Assembly: GCA_017495165.1 (NCBI GenBank)
Contig: JAFEII010000020.1
Coordinates: forward strand, 18,332 to 82,331
Length of the DNA: 64,000 bases
Direction of reading: 5' to 3'
DNA from: Hydromonas sp.
GTDB taxonomy: Bacteria; Pseudomonadota; Gammaproteobacteria; Burkholderiales; Burkholderiaceae
The notes under the pieces were generated by a model. It made no database searches, was not told where the DNA came from, and saw nothing but the letters and a program-made list of their open reading frames with translations. A program made the translations under genes and the position numbers. Position 1 is the first letter of the stretch; each line of letters opens with the position of its first letter. Shown here piece after piece: positions 1-9,266 of this stretch.

Positions 1-95
1 TTCTGTTTAGATAAACCGTAAAAATTAACCAAGTTTTGTATCAACAACCGCTCAATTATTTGCCCAACCTGATTGCGGTTTCGCAATCGCCTTGG

Positions 96-104
96 TGTTA
101 TAAT
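96..104 (+). promoter_or_regulatory. Candidate extended -10 promoter for coaBC-dut
   Basis: TGTTATAAT is an extended -10 element (TGn plus a perfect TATAAT at 99-104). No good -35 lies at the usual spacing; TTGCGG at 73-78 is 20 bp away. Transcription would start about 40 bp before the coaBC ATG. This is motif inspection only. Confidence 0.5.
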
Positions 105-153
105 TTCCGCCCACGCGCAGGTTTTGCGCCACACAACTTTTCACTGACCGCCC

Positions 154-1356
154 ATGCTGACCAACAAACACATCCTACTCGGTATTACCGGCAGCATCGC
201 TGCGTACAAAAGCGCAGAGCTTGCGCGTTTACTCATCAAGAAAGGCGCACGCGTCACGGTTGTCATGACCCAAGGCGCAAAAGAATTTATCACGCCACTC
301 ACCTTTGCCACGCTCACAGGCAAACCCGTTGCCGACCAATTATGGCTCAACCGAGATGCCGCCAGCAGCAACATTGCCCACATCAACCTCACCCGTGAAG
401 CCGATGCGCTGATTATTGCCCCTTGCACCGCCAACGTTGCAGCCAAAATCGCCCAAGGCATTGCCGATGATTTACTCACCAACCTAGCCCTAGCCCGCGA
501 CCAGAAACGCTGCGCACTGGCCATCGCACCTGCCATGAACGTAGAAATGTGGCGCAATCGAGCCACCGTGCGCAACATGGCGCAATTGGCACAAGACGGC
601 GTATCAATTTTTGGCCCAGCCTCGGGCGACCAAGCCTGCGGCGAATTTGGCGACGGGCGCATGCTTGAACCACAAGACTGCCTCACGCTGATTGAAGCCT
701 TAATGACCCCAAAAGTCCTGCAAGGCCAACACGTACTCATCACAGCAGGTCCAACCTTTGAAGCCATCGACCCAGTGCGTGGCATCACCAACCGCTCCAG
801 CGGCAAAATGGGTTACGCATTGGCAAAAGCCGCAGCCGCAGCGGGCGCTCACGTCACGTTAATCGCTGGGCCAACCGCATTGGCCAACCCCATCAACGTC
901 CACACAATCAAAGTTGAATCTGCCGCGCAAATGCTCCAAGCCTGCTTACACCATGCGCAGCAAGCCAACGTATTCATTGGCGTGGCAGCAGTTGCCGACT
1001 GGCGCGTGAGCGACATCGCCCCCCACAAAATCAAAAAACAACACGCGCAAGACGTGCCCACACTGCAATTTGAACAAACTGCAGACATTTTGCACACCAT
1101 CGCCCAACAAGAAAAACCACCGTACTGCGTGGGGTTTGCCGCAGAAACCGAAAATTTGCTTGAGTTTGCCCAAGCCAAACGACTCAAAAAAGGCATTCCA
1201 CTGCTCATCGCCAATCACGGCCCAAGCACATTTGGCGCAGACGAAAACCAAGTCACGCTGATTGACGACACCGGCAGCCACGCACTGGCGCAGCAGCCCA
1301 AACACCAGCTCGCCGCCAGCCTCATTCAAGAAATTGCCAAGCGCCTGCCCGCATAA
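154..1356 (+). CDS. coaBC: Bifunctional phosphopantothenoylcysteine decarboxylase / phosphopantothenate-cysteine ligase (CoaBC)
   Basis: CoaBC joins cysteine to 4'-phosphopantothenate (CTP-dependent, C-terminal CoaB) and decarboxylates the product (FMN-dependent, N-terminal CoaC) in cytosolic coenzyme A synthesis. The 400 aa length is normal. The N-terminal flavoprotein begins with ITGSIAAYKSAEL. An active-site His lies in SNIAHINL (about residue 75), followed by APCTANVAAKIA, the PAMN motif near residue 126 and the ACGEFGDGRM substrate-flap cysteine near 159. The ligase half starts at LITAGPTFEAIDPVR and carries ITNRSSGKMG and VAAVADW. The dut gene follows 45 bp downstream, the same coaBC-dut pairing as in E. 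coli and many proteobacteria, so the two are probably co-transcribed. The Shine-Dalgarno sequence is weak. Confidence 0.97.
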   Translation: MLTNKHILLGITGSIAAYKSAELARLLIKKGARVTVVMTQGAKEFITPLTFATLTGKPVADQLWLNRDAASSNIAHINLTREADALIIAPCTANVAAKIAQGIADDLLTNLALARDQKRCALAIAPAMNVEMWRNRATVRNMAQLAQDGVSIFGPASGDQACGEFGDGRMLEPQDCLTLIEALMTPKVLQGQHVLITAGPTFEAIDPVRGITNRSSGKMGYALAKAAAAAGAHVTLIAGPTALANPINVHTIKVESAAQMLQACLHHAQQANVFIGVAAVADWRVSDIAPHKIKKQHAQDVPTLQFEQTADILHTIAQQEKPPYCVGFAAETENLLEFAQAKRLKKGIPLLIANHGPSTFGADENQVTLIDDTGSHALAQQPKHQLAASLIQEIAKRLPA

Positions 1357-1401
1357 TTATTTTATTAACCTTCAATCAATCAAAAACTCAGAAAGAGAAC
1401 C

Positions 1402-1845
1402 ATGCAAATCGACATCCAAATCATCAACCCAATCATGCAAAACAAACTCCCCGCCTACGCCACCAGCGGCAGCGCTGGGCTTGACTTAAGCGCCGCCATC
1501 GACAGCGCCATCACGATTGAACCAGGTCAAACCGTTTTAATCCCAACCGGGCTGGCCATCCACCTTGACAACGAAAAATTCGCCGCGCTCATCTTGCCCC
1601 GCAGCGGGCTTGGCCACAAACATGGCATTGTGTTGGGCAACTTGGTTGGCCTTATCGACTCGGATTATCAGGGCGAACTCATGGTCTCCACATGGAATCG
1701 CGGCCACACAGCATTCACCATCGAGCCACTTGATCGAATCGCGCAGCTCGTGATTGTGCCCGTGGTTCAAGCAACATTTAACCTCGTCAGCAGCTTTGAC
1801 AAAACCGAACGCGGCGCAAGTGGCTTTGGCAGCACAGGGCTATAA
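1402..1845 (+). CDS. dut: Deoxyuridine 5'-triphosphate nucleotidohydrolase (dUTPase)
   Basis: Homotrimeric dUTPase hydrolyses dUTP to dUMP and PPi, keeping uracil out of DNA and supplying dTMP synthesis. The 147 aa protein has all five family motifs in order: SAGLDLSA (about 23-30), [26 protein letters not shown] with the catalytic Asp, DRIAQLV, and the glycine-rich C-terminal arm [10 protein letters not shown]. The ATG follows an AGAAAGAGAA Shine-Dalgarno stretch. It sits directly after coaBC and ends before a strong bidirectional terminator. Confidence 0.97.
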   Translation: MQIDIQIINPIMQNKLPAYATSGSAGLDLSAAIDSAITIEPGQTVLIPTGLAIHLDNEKFAALILPRSGLGHKHGIVLGNLVGLIDSDYQGELMVSTWNRGHTAFTIEPLDRIAQLVIVPVVQATFNLVSSFDKTERGASGFGSTGL

Positions 1846-1869
1846 ACGGCGTGCTAAAAACACGCAAAA

Positions 1870-1897
1870 AACACCGCGCCAAGCGCGGTGTTTTTTT
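1870..1897. terminator. Bidirectional terminator between dut and dsbB
   Basis: ACACCGCG and CGCGGTGT form a GC-rich stem, with a run of T on the + side and A on the other. It lies between convergent genes and can serve both. Confidence 0.85.
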
Positions 1898-1917
1898 GCA
1901 ATCCAACCCTTCTTGAT

Positions 1918-2427
1918 TCACCGCCTAAACGTGCGATAAACAAAACCGAGCATAAATACCAACAACAAAATCAAAGACCAAAGTGGGATTGACAACCCAA
2001 AAATCAAAGGCAAAGCCTCGCCACACAAGCCTGTCGCCATAAACATATCAGGCCACAACGACGCGGTTGGCAGCTGATTGACAAACGCTTGGACTTTATC
2101 TCTACCACATTCAGCGGCATTTGGCTGCGCAATCACCCAATTGTGATACGCCGCGCTGCCAAGCCCAACCAAGCCAAAAAACACCCCAAACAACTTGCCA
2201 AAAGCGCCCACATAGCCCCGCAACAAACCAAACAAAGCCGCCAAACCCAGCCCAATAAAGCCAAATCGCTGCAAAATACACAGCGGGCAAGGCGCCAAGT
2301 GATAGGCCTTTTGCATATAAAACGCAAAATAAACAGCAAACGCACAGCCAATTAAAATGAAAAAGCACAAAAGTCGATGCTTCGGGCGTGGCTGCCTAAA
2401 CAAGCGGGAGGTAGATAAAGGTCTCAT
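1918..2427 (-). CDS. dsbB: Disulfide bond formation protein B
   Basis: Inner-membrane quinone reductase that reoxidises periplasmic DsbA and passes electrons to quinone. The 169 aa protein has four hydrophobic segments, the first starting near residue 20. The first periplasmic loop carries CPLC (Cys47, Cys50) followed by ILQRFGF, as in the family. The second loop has a cysteine pair, one in NAAECGRD and one in ATGLCGEA. This is the usual four-cysteine layout. It is the last gene of the minus-strand run and has its own spacing from lpd (about 90 bp), so it may have its own promoter. Confidence 0.93.
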   Translation of the reverse strand: MRPLSTSRLFRQPRPKHRLLCFFILIGCAFAVYFAFYMQKAYHLAPCPLCILQRFGFIGLGLAALFGLLRGYVGAFGKLFGVFFGLVGLGSAAYHNWVIAQPNAAECGRDKVQAFVNQLPTASLWPDMFMATGLCGEALPLIFGLSIPLWSLILLLVFMLGFVYRTFRR

Positions 2428-2518
2428 AAAAGCTCATTGCTGGTAGTAATACGTTATATTAGCACGTATAAATGCAGAAACCTATAAAAAGGTAAAAATT
2501 ATGTAATTACGTAAAAAC

Positions 2519-3961
2519 TTACATATTAAGCGTACGCTTATCCACTGCCAACGCCGCCTCACGCATCACTTCTGACAAACTCGGGTGCGGATGACAAATG
2601 CGCGCAATGTCCTCAGCCGCCGCTTTAAACTCCATCGCCACCACCGCTTCAGCGATTAAGTCCGACGCGCCCACCCCAATAATATGCACGCCCAAAATCT
2701 CATCGGTTTGTGCATCCGCAATCATTTTTACAAAGCCGTCCGCCGCATCCATGCCCAACGCACGACCATTGGCCATAAATGGAAATTGCCCCGTTTTAAT
2801 CTCACGCCCCGCAGCTTTTAGTGCCTCTTCGGTTTGGCCAACCCACGCAATCTCGGGCGACGTGTAAATCACCCACGGAATGCAGTTGTAATCAATGTGC
2901 GGCTTTTGCCCGACGATGCGCTCGGCAACTGCCACGCCTTCATCCTCAGCTTTGTGCGCCAACATTGGGCCAGGAATCACATCCCCAATCGCCCAAATAC
3001 CCGCCACATTGGTCATGCAATCATGATTGACCTCAATAAAACCGCGCTCGGTGAGCTTGACACCCACCGCATCTAAATTAAGGCTTGCGGTATTGGGCGT
3101 GCGCCCAACCGACACAATCAATTTGTCACAAGACAAGGTTTGCGCCGCGCCGCTCGCGTCTTTGTACGCCACCGTCACGCCTTTTTTGTCTGATTTGACA
3201 TCGCCAATCGACACGCCCAATTCAAATTTGAGCCCTTGCTTTTCAAACAGTTTTTTGGCTTCTTTGGCAACCGCGCCATCGGCCGCGCCCAAAAACGCTG
3301 GCATGGCTTCGAGTACCGTCACTTGCGCGCCCAAACGGCGCCACACCGAACCCAGCTCCAACCCAATCACGCCCGCGCCAATCACACCCAGTTTTTTGGG
3401 TACTTCAGTAAACGCCAACGCGCCTTCATTGTCAGCTATCGTCACGTTATCCACCGCAATATTGGGCAAATGACGCGCTTGCGAACCCGTGGCAATAATC
3501 ACGTTTTTGGCCGACACAATTTGCGTTGAACCATCTTTGGCGGTGATTTGCACTTGCGTCAAACCATCGGCTTGCCCAACAAACGCGCCAAAACCTTTGA
3601 GCAACGTGACTTTGTTTTTGCGGAACAAAAACTCAATCCCTTTGGTCATTTTGTCCACAATCCCATTTTTGCGCGCCTGCATCGCTGCCACATCAATGGT
3701 TGCAGGTGATTTCAGCTCAATCCCATGCCCAGCAAAATGCGAATTGGCATCTTCAAACATGTGCGACGAGGCCAACAACGCCTTAGACGGAATGCAACCC
3801 ACATTCAAGCAAGTCCCACCCAAACGCGGCTCACCTTTGGGGTCAGCATACGCTTCACCCTCAATACAAGCGGTTGACAAACCCAGCTGCGCCGCACGAA
3901 TTGCCGCAATATAACCGCCAGGGCCTGCGCCTATAACGACGACATCAAAATTTTGTGACAT
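2519..3961 (-). CDS. lpdA: Dihydrolipoyl dehydrogenase (E3 of the 2-oxoglutarate dehydrogenase complex)
   Basis: FAD enzyme that reoxidises dihydrolipoyl groups on E2 and reduces NAD+. The 480 aa protein shows an N-terminal FAD dinucleotide fold ([19 protein letters not shown]), the redox disulfide [13 protein letters not shown] (Cys51, Cys56), an NAD fold ([16 protein letters not shown] near 190), the second FAD motif [16 protein letters not shown], and the C-terminal HPHPSLSEV with the catalytic His. An AAGGAAATAA Shine-Dalgarno supports the ATG. It belongs to the odhA-odhB-lpd block, but a lipoprotein gene and repeats separate it from odhB, so it may have partly independent expression. Confidence 0.96.
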   Translation of the reverse strand: MSQNFDVVVIGAGPGGYIAAIRAAQLGLSTACIEGEAYADPKGEPRLGGTCLNVGCIPSKALLASSHMFEDANSHFAGHGIELKSPATIDVAAMQARKNGIVDKMTKGIEFLFRKNKVTLLKGFGAFVGQADGLTQVQITAKDGSTQIVSAKNVIIATGSQARHLPNIAVDNVTIADNEGALAFTEVPKKLGVIGAGVIGLELGSVWRRLGAQVTVLEAMPAFLGAADGAVAKEAKKLFEKQGLKFELGVSIGDVKSDKKGVTVAYKDASGAAQTLSCDKLIVSVGRTPNTASLNLDAVGVKLTERGFIEVNHDCMTNVAGIWAIGDVIPGPMLAHKAEDEGVAVAERIVGQKPHIDYNCIPWVIYTSPEIAWVGQTEEALKAAGREIKTGQFPFMANGRALGMDAADGFVKMIADAQTDEILGVHIIGVGASDLIAEAVVAMEFKAAAEDIARICHPHPSLSEVMREAALAVDKRTLNM

Positions 3962-3991
3962 ATTTTATTTCCTTTTAATTTTTGGTTAATT

Positions 3992-4066
3992 GTAGCCCGC
4001 CATGAGCGTAGCGAATCGCGGGGCATGTAATCCTGTGCTTCGCCTATGGCTCAGAGCAGGGCGTAA
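3992..4066. repeat. Dispersed palindromic repeat, family GTAGCCCGCC, diverged copy
   Basis: GTAGCCCGCCATGAGCGTAG at 3992 is the reverse complement of one arm of the elements near 63.7 kb. The 3' part (about 4020-4066) is diverged. It is non-coding, upstream of lpd. Confidence 0.6.
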
Positions 4067-4129
4067 TTTCCAGTTTTCAAAGCATACACGCGTACGATTG
4101 CGCAGTATCAAAACTTCATTGGGAAATGA

Positions 4130-4447
4130 TCAAGGATTACCCTTTGATTTCATGCAATCCCTCTTGATCTTATCAAGCTCCTTTTGGTTGTAAACTACTT
4201 CATATTCAGGCTCGCAGATAGTCTCGCTTGGCATACCGTACACGCTTGTTATTTGCCCATTCTGCTTGCTAGTGCCAATATTTGGCGTGCTTTTACAAAT
4301 TGTACGCCCCGTAGCCACTTTCGTTGTTGAGACTGGAGTAAATCCCGTTTTAAGATTGCAAAAAACGTTTGCACCAAAGTGTGTTGAACAGCCATGTAAA
4401 AAAAATGAGCCGACTAAAAGCAAACTAACCGTAAAACTATGTTTCAT
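4130..4447 (-). CDS. Small hypothetical lipoprotein
   Basis: A 105 aa protein I do not recognise. The first 20 residues form a lipoprotein signal peptide: basic start (MKHSF), hydrophobic core, then lipobox LHGC, so it is predicted to be a membrane-anchored lipoprotein. The mature part has three more cysteines (in FCNLKTG, TICKS, TICEPEYE), and a lysine-rich C-terminus (KELDKIKRDCMKSKG). GTAAGGAAGCTCT before the ATG is a good Shine-Dalgarno. The gene lies between odhB and lpd in the same direction. It has no obvious link to the dehydrogenase complex and is more AT-rich than its neighbours, suggesting a later insertion. Its downstream side and the odhB side both carry dispersed repeats. Confidence 0.65.
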   Translation of the reverse strand: MKHSFTVSLLLVGSFFLHGCSTHFGANVFCNLKTGFTPVSTTKVATGRTICKSTPNIGTSKQNGQITSVYGMPSETICEPEYEVVYNQKELDKIKRDCMKSKGNP

Positions 4448-4601
4448 AGAGCTTCCTTACTTTTCTATTTGTTAAATTCCACATTTAACCAACCCGTAAG
4501 GCGGGTCCGAGAAGCAATCAGCCGCATGTGTTCAAACAAACGAGCCGCTCTTGGCGCCATCGGTGGATTGCTGCGCGAATCCATCCTACGCACAAAAACA
4601 C

Positions 4602-4693
4602 CGTCATGCCGTGCTTGACACGGCATCTCCTCAGCTGCGGAGATTGCGGGGGAGAAGCACTGTTTCGAGTACCGAAGGCAAGCCCGCAATGAC
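4602..4693. repeat. Dispersed ~90 bp repeat, copy 1 (left of odhB)
   Basis: It starts with GTCATGCCGTGCTTGACACG and ends with GGCAAGCCCGCAATGAC. Its reverse complement matches 6004-6092 over nearly the full length, so the two copies are inverted and bracket odhB. The core GTCATTGCGGGCTTG recurs near 61.2, 62.1 and 62.8 kb. Confidence 0.85.
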
Positions 4694-4704
4694 AGCCGTT
4701 TTAT

Positions 4705-5973
4705 TTACACATCCAACAACAAACGCGCAGGGTCTTCGAGCGCGTCTTTCATCGCCACCAAGCCCAGTACGGCTTCGCGGCCATCAATGATGCGGTGATC
4801 GTACGACATGGCCAAGTAGTTCATTGGGCGAATCACGATTTGACCGTTTTCAACCACGGCGCGGTCTTTGGTGGCGTGTACGCCCAAAATCGCGGATTGT
4901 GGCGGGTTGATGATGGGGGTGGACAACATGGAGCCAAACACACCGCCGTTGCTGATACTGAACGTGCCGCCCGTCATGTCTTCTAAGGTTAATTTGCCGT
5001 CGCGGGCTTTGGCGCCAAACTCGGCAATTTGCTTTTCAATATCGGCAAGGCTTAATTGGTCGGCGTTGCGAATCACAGGAACCACCAAGCCACGCGGGCT
5101 GCCCACGGCGATGCCAATGTCAAAGTAACCATGATAAATCACGTCATTGCCATCCACCGATGCGTTCAACACGGGGTATTTTTTGAGTGCGGCAACTGCG
5201 GCTTTGACAAAAAAGCTCATAAAGCCGAGTTTAACGCCGTGCTCTTTTTCGAATTTGTCTTTGTATTTGTTGCGCATTTCCATGACGGGCGCCATGTTGA
5301 CTTCGTTAAACGTGGTCAAAATCGCGTTGGTCGCTTGCGATTGCAATAAACGCTCAGCGATGCGTGAGCGCAAACGGCTCATTGGCACGCGTTGCTCAGG
5401 ACGGTCTGCCAATACAGAGGCCACATTCACAGGGGCTTTGACCGTTGGCAATGCGCCTGTAATGGCGGTTGAAGGCAATGCGGATGCGGTGGTTGAGCCA
5501 CTCACACTGCTGGCGTTGACGGCGTCGTTTTTGGTCACGCGGCCATCTTTGCCTGTGCCTGCGACATTGCTCAAACCGTTTTCTGCCATGATTTTAGCGG
5601 CGGCAGGGCTGGCGGCATTGTTGGTTGCAGCGCTTGAGGCGGCTGGCGCTGCTGGGGCTGCAACAGCGGCGGGCGCTGGCGCGGCAACGGCAGCAACAGC
5701 CACTGCGGCGGGCGCGCTTGCGCCTGCCACGGCAGCGGTGTCGATTTTGGCAATCAGTTGCCCGCTGGCAACCGTCGCGCCGTCGGCGGCGATGATTTCA
5801 ACCAACACGCCTGCGGCGGGCGCTGGCAACTCTAAAACCACTTTGTCGGTTTCAACGTCAATCAGGTTTTCGTCGCGTGCGACAGATTCACCGATTTTTT
5901 TGTTCCATGTTAATAAGGTTGCTTCGGCAACGGACTCGGACAACTGGGGGACAACAACTTCAATAATGGCCAT
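4705..5973 (-). CDS. odhB: 2-oxoglutarate dehydrogenase E2 (dihydrolipoyl succinyltransferase)
   Basis: E2 core of the TCA-cycle 2-oxoglutarate dehydrogenase complex; it transfers the succinyl group to CoA. The 422 aa protein has an N-terminal lipoyl domain with Lys44 in ETDKVVLEL, and a long Ala/Pro linker (about 80-135). A peripheral subunit-binding domain follows ([23 protein letters not shown]), then the catalytic domain ending in [13 protein letters not shown] (the His/Asp active-site motif). GAAAGAATATC precedes the ATG. It is followed by a lipoprotein gene, then lpd. Inverted repeats lie just outside both ends. Confidence 0.97.
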   Translation of the reverse strand: MAIIEVVVPQLSESVAEATLLTWNKKIGESVARDENLIDVETDKVVLELPAPAAGVLVEIIAADGATVASGQLIAKIDTAAVAGASAPAAVAVAAVAAPAPAAVAAPAAPAASSAATNNAASPAAAKIMAENGLSNVAGTGKDGRVTKNDAVNASSVSGSTTASALPSTAITGALPTVKAPVNVASVLADRPEQRVPMSRLRSRIAERLLQSQATNAILTTFNEVNMAPVMEMRNKYKDKFEKEHGVKLGFMSFFVKAAVAALKKYPVLNASVDGNDVIYHGYFDIGIAVGSPRGLVVPVIRNADQLSLADIEKQIAEFGAKARDGKLTLEDMTGGTFSISNGGVFGSMLSTPIINPPQSAILGVHATKDRAVVENGQIVIRPMNYLAMSYDHRIIDGREAVLGLVAMKDALEDPARLLLDV

Positions 5974-6003
5974 GATATTCTTTCAATTTTGCAGTTTGTG
6001 GGT

Positions 6004-6092
6004 GTCATTGCGGGCTTGCCTTCGGTACTCGAAGCAGTGCTTCTCCCCGCAATCTCAATGTATGAGAGCTGCCGCGTCAAGCGCGGCATGAC
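6004..6092. repeat. Dispersed ~90 bp repeat, copy 2 (between odhA and odhB)
   Basis: Inverted partner of the copy at 4602-4693. Both arms (GTCATTGCGGGCTTGCCTTC and the GCGCGGCATGAC end) and the middle are shared, with scattered changes. It fills almost the whole odhA-odhB spacer. Confidence 0.85.
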
Positions 6093-6100
6093 AAATTAAT

Positions 6101-8968
6101 TTACTTTTTTAAAAACGATTTGATTTTACCAAAAGCCGCCTGCATCATGACTTTTTGCTGTTCATAATGCGTGGCGTAGTAGCCAACTGCAGGCGAGGCT
6201 GAGGCTGGACGACCTGCGTATGCCAGTTTTTGACCATCGCTTAAGTTCTCAAATAAGTTGTGCTGAATTTGGAACCAAGGCCCTTGATTTTGTGGCTCAT
6301 CTTGCACCCAAACGATTTCTTCTAGGTTCGGGTATTTTTTAAGCTCATCCGCAAAGGCTTTGTGCGGGAATGGGTACATTTGCTCGATCCGAATCACTGG
6401 CACGTTTTGGTCTTTTTCTTCACGGCGGAATGCCAAAATATCGTAATACACTTTGCCGGAGCAGACCAAGGCGCGTTTGACTTTTGCATTGTCCACTTTG
6501 ACCGTTGCATCGACTTCACCAATCACGGTTTGGAATGCACCTTTGACCAATTCGTCAAGGTTAGAAATCGCCTCTTTGTGACGCAACAATGATTTTGGCG
6601 TAAAAATAATCAACGGTTTGCGGAAATCTGCCACCATTTGACGGCGCAAAATGTGGAAAATCTGCGCAGGCGTGGTCGGTTGCACCACTTGCATATTGTG
6701 ATCCGCACACAGTTGCAAATAACGCTCAATACGCGCCGATGAGTGCTCTGGGCCTTGGCCTTCGTAGCCGTGTGGCAACATGAGCGTCAAACCTGACGCA
6801 CGTCCCCATTTGACTTCACCGCTTGAGATAAATTGGTCAATCACGACTTGTGCGCCATTGGCAAAGTCACCAAACTGCGCTTCCCAAAGCACCAAGGTAT
6901 TTGGCGCAGTGGTTGAGTAGCCGTATTCAAAGCCCAAAACCGCTTCTTCAGACAGCACCGAGTCAATCACGGTGAAGCTCGCGTCATCTGATACGTGTTG
7001 CAAAGGAATATAAGTGCCTGCATCCCAACGTTCACGCGCTTGGTCATGCAAAACCGCATGACGGTGCACAAACGTGCCGCGTCCAGAGTCTTGCCCCGTT
7101 AAGCGAATGTCATAGCCATTTGCCAATAACGATGCAAACGCCAAATGCTCGCCCATACCCCAGTCGAGCGGCTGGTCACCATTTGCCATGGCGCGGCGGT
7201 TTTTCATGAGGTTTTCTACCAATGAGTGCATTTTGAAGGTATCAGGCACGGTGGTGATTTTTTCGCCCAAGCGCTTGATTTCAGTCAAAGGCAAAGAGGT
7301 GTTGGTTGCATCTGCCCATTTTTTGTGCAAATACATGCCCCAGCTGCTGGCGTTTGAAAACTGGTGTTTGTGGTTGGTCAACACAGATGTGTGCAAGTGG
7401 CGACCTTCATCCATCGCGGCGCGGTAGTCGTCCACCATTTTGTCGCCCTCACCCGCCGCAATCACGCCTTGCGTGGTCAAGCGTTCCACATACATGGCGC
7501 GCGTGCCAGGGTGTTTGGCAATTGATTTGTACATCAACGGCTGGGTAAGCGCAGGCGTGTCTTGCTCGTTGTGTCCCAATTTACGGAAACACACGATGTC
7601 AATCACCACATCTTTTTTGAACGCTTTGCGATAATCAAGCGCAAGTTGCGTTGCCCAAACCACCGCTTCTGGGTCGTCGCCATTGGCGTGCAACACCGGG
7701 GCTTCAATCATTTTTGACACATCCGTGCAATAGGTCGTAGACCCTTTATCGCGTGGGTCAGAAGTGGTAAAGCCGATTTGATTGTTGATCACAATGTGAA
7801 TCGTGCCGTGCGTGCCATAGCCGCGTGTTTGCGCGAGGTTCAACGTTTCCATCACCACGCCTTGGCCTGCAAATGCGGCGTCGCCGTGGATTTGCACAGG
7901 CAACACGCAATCGCCCAACGTGTCGCCACGTCGGTCTTGGCGCGCACGTGCCGAGCCTTCAACCACTGGATTAACGATTTCCAAATGCGATGGATTAAAC
8001 GCCAATGTCAAATGCACAGGGCCGCCCGGTGTTGAGACGTCGCTTGAGAAGCCTTGGTGGTATTTCACGTCACCCGCAGGCAAATCATCGCCGTGTTTGC
8101 CTTCAAACTCAGCAAACAAATCAGAGGGGTTTTTACCCAATGTATTGACCAACACATTCAAACGCCCACGATGCGCCATACCAATCACGACTTCTTGCAC
8201 GCCTTGCGCGCCCGCGTGTTGAATCAGCTCATCCATCGAGGCGATAAATGATTCGCCGCCTTCAAGTGAGAAACGCTTTTGCCCCACGTAACGCGTGTGC
8301 AAATAACGCTCCAAGCCTTCGGCTTCGGTCAATTGTAATAAGATATTTTTTTTCTTAGCGCCGTCGTATTGCGGCGTTGAGCGCGCAGACTCAAGGCGCT
8401 CTTGCCACCAGCGCTTCTCGGCGGGATCAGACAAGTACATAAACTCTGCACCCAACGTACCGCAATAAGTGGCGCGCAAGGCTTGCAAAATATCGCGCAA
8501 GCTCATATTTTCGGCACCAAAATAGGTGTTAGACGCGCTGTATTGTTCGTCCAAATCGGCTTCGGTCAAGCCATAAAACGCAGGGTCTAATTCAGGAATC
8601 AGCGGGCGTTCTTGGCGCTTGAGTGGATCAACTTGTGCCCAGCGCGCCCCCAAAAATCGGTACGCAGCAATCAGCGACTGCACGCTGACTTGCTTTTTGG
8701 CTTGACCCAAATTGTTGTTGGCAGCTTGCGCTGTAAGGAATTTGTTTTGTTTGGCGCGTTGGGCGAAAGACTCGACCACGGGCGCGTGCGCCACATCGCG
8801 TAAATCCGCCGCGCCATTACTGGCTGGCACGTTTTGCATGTTGTCAAAGTATTGACGCCATTGTTCGGACACCAAGGCTGGATTGCTTAAATACTGCTCG
8901 TACAAATCTTCTACGTACGGCGCATTGCCGCCAAATAGATAAGAATTTTCTAAAAAGGCCTTCATCAT
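6101..8968 (-). CDS. odhA: 2-oxoglutarate dehydrogenase E1 (thiamine diphosphate-dependent)
   Basis: E1 decarboxylates 2-oxoglutarate and succinylates the lipoyl group of OdhB. From this start it is about 955 aa, normal for the family. It begins MMKAFLENSYLFGGNAPYVE, and the E1 N-terminal tail contains YEQYLSNPALVSEQW. The ThDP-binding stretch is seen in GDDPEAVVWATQLAL and the catalytic-domain motif in LGHNEQDTPALTQP. The C-terminal transketolase-like part ends at KIKSFLKK. The frame stays open to 9067, but AAAGGAAAAGCCCATC just before the double ATG favours 8968 (or 8965). The extra upstream residues do not resemble the family. The gene is followed by odhB across an ~130 bp repeat-filled spacer. 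Confidence 0.96.
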   Translation of the reverse strand: MMKAFLENSYLFGGNAPYVEDLYEQYLSNPALVSEQWRQYFDNMQNVPASNGAADLRDVAHAPVVESFAQRAKQNKFLTAQAANNNLGQAKKQVSVQSLIAAYRFLGARWAQVDPLKRQERPLIPELDPAFYGLTEADLDEQYSASNTYFGAENMSLRDILQALRATYCGTLGAEFMYLSDPAEKRWWQERLESARSTPQYDGAKKKNILLQLTEAEGLERYLHTRYVGQKRFSLEGGESFIASMDELIQHAGAQGVQEVVIGMAHRGRLNVLVNTLGKNPSDLFAEFEGKHGDDLPAGDVKYHQGFSSDVSTPGGPVHLTLAFNPSHLEIVNPVVEGSARARQDRRGDTLGDCVLPVQIHGDAAFAGQGVVMETLNLAQTRGYGTHGTIHIVINNQIGFTTSDPRDKGSTTYCTDVSKMIEAPVLHANGDDPEAVVWATQLALDYRKAFKKDVVIDIVCFRKLGHNEQDTPALTQPLMYKSIAKHPGTRAMYVERLTTQGVIAAGEGDKMVDDYRAAMDEGRHLHTSVLTNHKHQFSNASSWGMYLHKKWADATNTSLPLTEIKRLGEKITTVPDTFKMHSLVENLMKNRRAMANGDQPLDWGMGEHLAFASLLANGYDIRLTGQDSGRGTFVHRHAVLHDQARERWDAGTYIPLQHVSDDASFTVIDSVLSEEAVLGFEYGYSTTAPNTLVLWEAQFGDFANGAQVVIDQFISSGEVKWGRASGLTLMLPHGYEGQGPEHSSARIERYLQLCADHNMQVVQPTTPAQIFHILRRQMVADFRKPLIIFTPKSLLRHKEAISNLDELVKGAFQTVIGEVDATVKVDNAKVKRALVCSGKVYYDILAFRREEKDQNVPVIRIEQMYPFPHKAFADELKKYPNLEEIVWVQDEPQNQGPWFQIQHNLFENLSDGQKLAYAGRPASASPAVGYYATHYEQQKVMMQAAFGKIKSFLKK

Positions 8969-9153
8969 GATGGGCTTTTCCTTTCGTGCGCTTCGCACAT
9001 GGGGATTAGGGAGAACACTCCCATTAACATTGCGGCCACGCCGCGCAATCAATAGCCAATGTGTCACTGTCTAAACACATCGGGTGAGTGGCTAAAACTC
9101 GGGTAAAACGTTACTACTAGACCAATCAGCTGTCTAAAAATTCAGCGTCTCGC

Positions 9154-9183
9154 ATTTTATCAACTTTTAATCTTTTGTGTAAA
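9154..9183 (-). promoter_or_regulatory. Candidate sigma-70 promoter for odhA
   Basis: On the minus strand TTTACA (9183-9178) is followed after 18 bp by TAAAAT (9159-9154), about 190 bp before the odhA ATG. Position between the gltA terminator and odhA fits. Motif inspection only. Confidence 0.4.
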
Positions 9184-9218
9184 AAACTGCAAGCAACCTG
9201 AACAACTCGGTGAAAATG

Positions 9219-9250
9219 CAAAAAACCCCGGTCATAAACTGGGTTTTTTT
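9219..9250 (-). terminator. Terminator after gltA
   Basis: On the minus strand, A-rich DNA and CCC pair with GGGG followed by six T. Both flanks are A/T runs. It lies 17 bp past the gltA stop codon, separating sdhE-gltA from odhA. Confidence 0.7.
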
Positions 9251-9266
9251 TGCCACAAATCGCAGA

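Noticed and set aside
5147..6091. A 314-codon + strand frame opposite odhB
   Set aside because: It is antisense to the Ala-rich linker and lipoyl domain of odhB; its composition mirrors that gene and no family is recognisable.
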